From: Gracilariopsis chorda
Taxonomy: Eukaryota > Rhodophyta > Florideophyceae > Gracilariales > Gracilariaceae
Direction: 5' to 3'
Length of the DNA stretch: 64,000 bases
Assembly (NCBI GenBank): GCA_003194525.1
Contig: NBIV01000124.1
Span: 1-64,000 of the forward strand
The notes under the pieces are model-generated. The model did no database searches and was not told the origin of the DNA. It saw only the letters and a list, made by a program, of their open reading frames with translations. Numbering within the stretch: position 1 is the first letter of the stretch; every line of letters begins with the position of its first letter. Shown here one piece after another: positions 61,485 to 64,000 of the stretch. Both the position numbers and the translations under genes were made by a program.

Positions 61485-62990
61485 CTATATGCTATCGAGT
61501 TCTTGGCCTGGTGACAATTGTACTTCGTTGCTGTGTACGGGATGGAAGACAGAGGGACTGTTCTCGGTAGGGAGGTTGGTGTTTGCATCTTCCGATGTCT
61601 GCTTCGAGATGGGTGGAGCAAGGGAATTATGGCTTTCGGTGTTGTACCGCCATTTTTCGTCCTGTAATTTCAATAATTTCTTCCCACCATCGCCGCATCT
61701 GATAGTATGTTTACCTGTACGAGCAGTAAGTGTGTCCACTGTTCCTGGGTAAAATGCGTTATCGAGTGGCCAGAATATTCCGATGTTGTCGCCAACTGTT
61801 TGCAAAGCAGGATTTGGGGGTTGAAGGGTAGGATTCAAGGAGGGTGAGACGGAAGGGTCCGGAGAAGTTGTATATGGACCGTGAAAAGATGGAGCAAATG
61901 GAGGGGTGAGATCTTCGGTATCGCTACTTACGGGTTGAGGGGTCTCCGGGGATACGTTGGGGTCCTTGAACGTAACATCTTTTAAATTTTGCGATAGTGA
62001 AACATCTAATTCATCAATAGCATGCTGCACAGCCGTAGCTAATTCATCATTGGAGGGGGTTATTCTTATGTCTTCCAACGCAGAAGAGATAGTGCGTTCG
62101 TTATTTCTGTGAACGGTAGTAGTGTGCAATGCATGACCATAGGAAAGCACAGGTCTAGGAGAAAACCAACGACCTCGTTTTACTTGTTGTTGCTTCACAT
62201 ATACTTGCACCAAGTCTCCTACGGCAAGGGGAAAGTCATGAGTAACCTTCGAACGTAGGATTATTGTTAACTTAAGTTTCGCAATTAAGGCTTCGTGAGC
62301 CTCAGCAAGATCATCGGATATGGGAGCAGGGAAAGAGAAAAATAATATTGGCCGTGAAAAACCTTTCGCTAAATCGTATGCAGACAATATATCGTATCCT
62401 TGCAAGTGATTGGAAATGAGTAGCGCTTGTTGAGTTAACAAAGATGTTACGGGGGGTTCTGTTTGGGAATGATCGCCTTTGAGCCGTTGAAAAATGTCTC
62501 TGATAAGCTTGTGCTTGGATTCGAGAACATTTTTGTTATGTATCCATGGTGGTATTGGGCGAGGCTGAATGTCATGATTGGACAAGTAATTGAGAAAGAT
62601 TTAGTTCTTAAGAGTGGGATCAAAGAGTACAGCAGCGGGAGCCCAAAACGGAGAGACCTAATTTGACTCGAATGCAGTAATGGCATGTGCCATAGGCGGA
62701 TTGGGTACAAAAGTACCAGCAGAGTATCTCAAGACGGAATCAATGGCATGAAATACGCAGATCTCATTCAAAAAGAAATGATCGACACACACAAGTTCGT
62801 TGAAAGAACGTGACAAAGAGAGAAGGGACAACTTGCGTGGTGGCAAAAGGCGTGCATTAGTAGAGCGACTACTGCATTCTTCAGGTGTTTCTTCAGGTGT
62901 TGTTGATACGCATTTCTCAATGCCATCGGTCCAAGTACCGTTATGTTACAGGAGTAGCTTAATATCAGTATAAGACGGGTGTCCATATAT
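61485..62990 (-). pseudogene. Copia integrase and C-terminal region
   Basis: The zinc-binding part begins with GHPSYTDIK (near 62980). The core has LPPRKLSLLSLSRSFNELVC, then VDHFFLNEICVFHAIDSVLR (first catalytic D), then after a frame change the region up to 62585. The long frame 62585-61485 (366 codons) has the RSKVTHDFPLAVGDLVQVYV and RGRWFSPRPVLS parts of a copia integrase C-terminal (GKGY-like) domain, then a Pro/Ser-rich linker and FWPLDNAFYPGTVDTLTART. Confidence 0.75.
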
Positions 62991-63142
62991 ATGTTGATGT
63001 ACTTTGTTCACGATTCGTTTGACTTCCGACCACTGGCGCTCGCTGGTAGAATTGGTAATTGAAGCAGTAGCGCAAGAAAGGGATGAAGCATGTTGAGTAG
63101 GAAGCGTTGTTTTTGATGAATTGAAAGTATGAGAGGGTATTA

Positions 63143-63690
63143 TCAGTGCATATCGTGATCGATTAGAGTGATCGTGTCTCGCGCGATTTCATCAGACGTC
63201 TTGGGAAGTTGGAGTGCACTGGTACTGTTATGCAATATGTTACAGTGTTGGGTGACGTTTCTGCCAACAACCCATTGGGAAGAACCTTCCACGAAAAGGT
63301 GGCGTATATGCACAAGTTTGTTTCTGTCAGAGTACAGCTCTACTCCAATCGAACCAATAATTGGCTGAGACTCAATAGAATGATCGCCTATACCATACTG
63401 CAAATAGGGAGTATCGGCGATGGATTGAGGCAGTGGATCATAATTTCCTTTCCAAGAAGGGCATACAATATGCTTGATCAAACTTAGTTCATTCTCGCCG
63501 ATACCTGAATAGGGCGCACCATCGTCCAGCAAAGTCCTAAAGTAGGCATACCGTAAAAAGGAAGATTAGCATGAGAAAGTGAAACCATGTTGAAAACGAG
63601 TACCTTATGTGTGGAGCAACGCTTTCCGGTCGGTTGGGAGTTTTTCCTATTCATAGGAGTATCCACTGGTGGATTGGTTCGATACCTCAT
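63143..63690 (-). pseudogene. Copia protease region
   Basis: A frame change near 63535 splits the aspartic protease site: the part LLDDGAPYSGIG has the D-x-G-A pattern, in DDGAPYSGIGENELSLI. Following segments (YGIGDHSIESQPIIGSIGVE, RNKLVHIRHLFVEGSSQWVV, GRNVTQHCNIL) fit a retropepsin-like fold. Confidence 0.65.
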
Positions 63691-64000
63691 TTATGAGTTG
63701 ATCCCTCACGGGATAGCGATGAGGTGGCATTTGAGGGACCTGGACAGGTATTAATAGTGGCATTCTGGTGAAAGATGGTAGGCTGTACGCGTGTGGTAAT
63801 TTCGGTTTCAATTTTGGATATTTAATTTTATGGTTATCGCCACTTGCGGCTCAGAAAGTGGGAAATCCACGTGTATGGACCTCAAGAGGTGTGCACCAAA
63901 TTAGTTTATTTATTTAGTTTATTGTGGTGCAAACATACTTAGGTAATCACGGCCTCGCCGTCCACACCACCAGTAAATGGTAACCCTCTTGGCGGAGTAA
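63691..64000. other. Window end, possibly leader or LTR of the copia element
   Basis: No ORF. AT-rich with TTAGTTTATTTATTTAGTTT at about 63901 and a CTCGCCGTCCACACCACCAG stretch. It would be upstream of the minus-strand copia element, but I have no second copy to prove an LTR. Confidence 0.3.

Larger units (their letters stand above)
59790..63690 (-). mobile_element. Ty1/copia retrotransposon, decayed
   Basis: On the minus strand the domain order is protease, integrase, reverse transcriptase, RNase H, the copia order (integrase before RT). All domains are broken by stops and frameshifts. No gag is seen before 63690; it may lie beyond the window end. I could not find a matching LTR pair. Confidence 0.82.

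Overview
This is nuclear DNA of a eukaryote, most likely a red alga (perhaps a florideophyte such as Chondrus; the species is my inference). Conserved eukaryotic genes sit in tight, mostly intron-free clusters with divergent and convergent neighbours, separated by long blocks of decayed transposons. The introns I can support are very short (84 and 53 nt).

Layout: 0.6-3.3 kb holds a heavily decayed relic of a TTC27-like TPR protein. 3.4-10.7 kb is a Ty3/gypsy chromovirus (LTR, gag, pol) with many in-frame stops. Its 3' end is cut off against a Mutator-like transposase pseudogene (10.7-12.1 kb, minus strand) whose reading frame also carries a J-domain-like segment. 14.3-19.4 kb is the first gene island: Hsp33 (-), an ERGIC3/Erv46-type cargo receptor (+), a tRNA-Leu(CAG) gene whose 3' half lies upstream of its 5' half (-), an NCBP3-like RNA-binding protein (+) and the gamma-secretase subunit PEN-2 (-). 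21.9-31.1 kb is the second island: a BACK-domain protein (+), TMEM120 (-), ribosomal protein bL35 (+), RLP24 (-), COG7 (+) and a DHRS1-like short-chain dehydrogenase (-). 32.1-33.3 kb holds a foldback element next to a LINE RNase H remnant. An uncharacterised protein (-) and a poly(A) polymerase (+) follow.

From 39 kb to the end the window is almost all transposons. There are two broken pogo/Tigger-like transposases and a second chromovirus copy in reverse orientation, with a C-terminal chromodomain and a long antisense ORF. This copy cuts into a transposase-like pseudogene. Further on are a large open CACTA/Plavaka-like transposase ORF, LTR remnants, an unrecognised decayed ORF and a Ty1/copia element on the minus strand.

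The island genes serve ordinary housekeeping work: ER-Golgi traffic (ERGIC3, COG7), membrane proteolysis (PEN-2), 60S ribosome assembly (RLP24), organelle translation (bL35), mRNA cap binding and polyadenylation (NCBP3, PAP) and redox chaperoning (Hsp33). The most striking object is the circularly permuted tRNA-Leu gene at 17104-17194.
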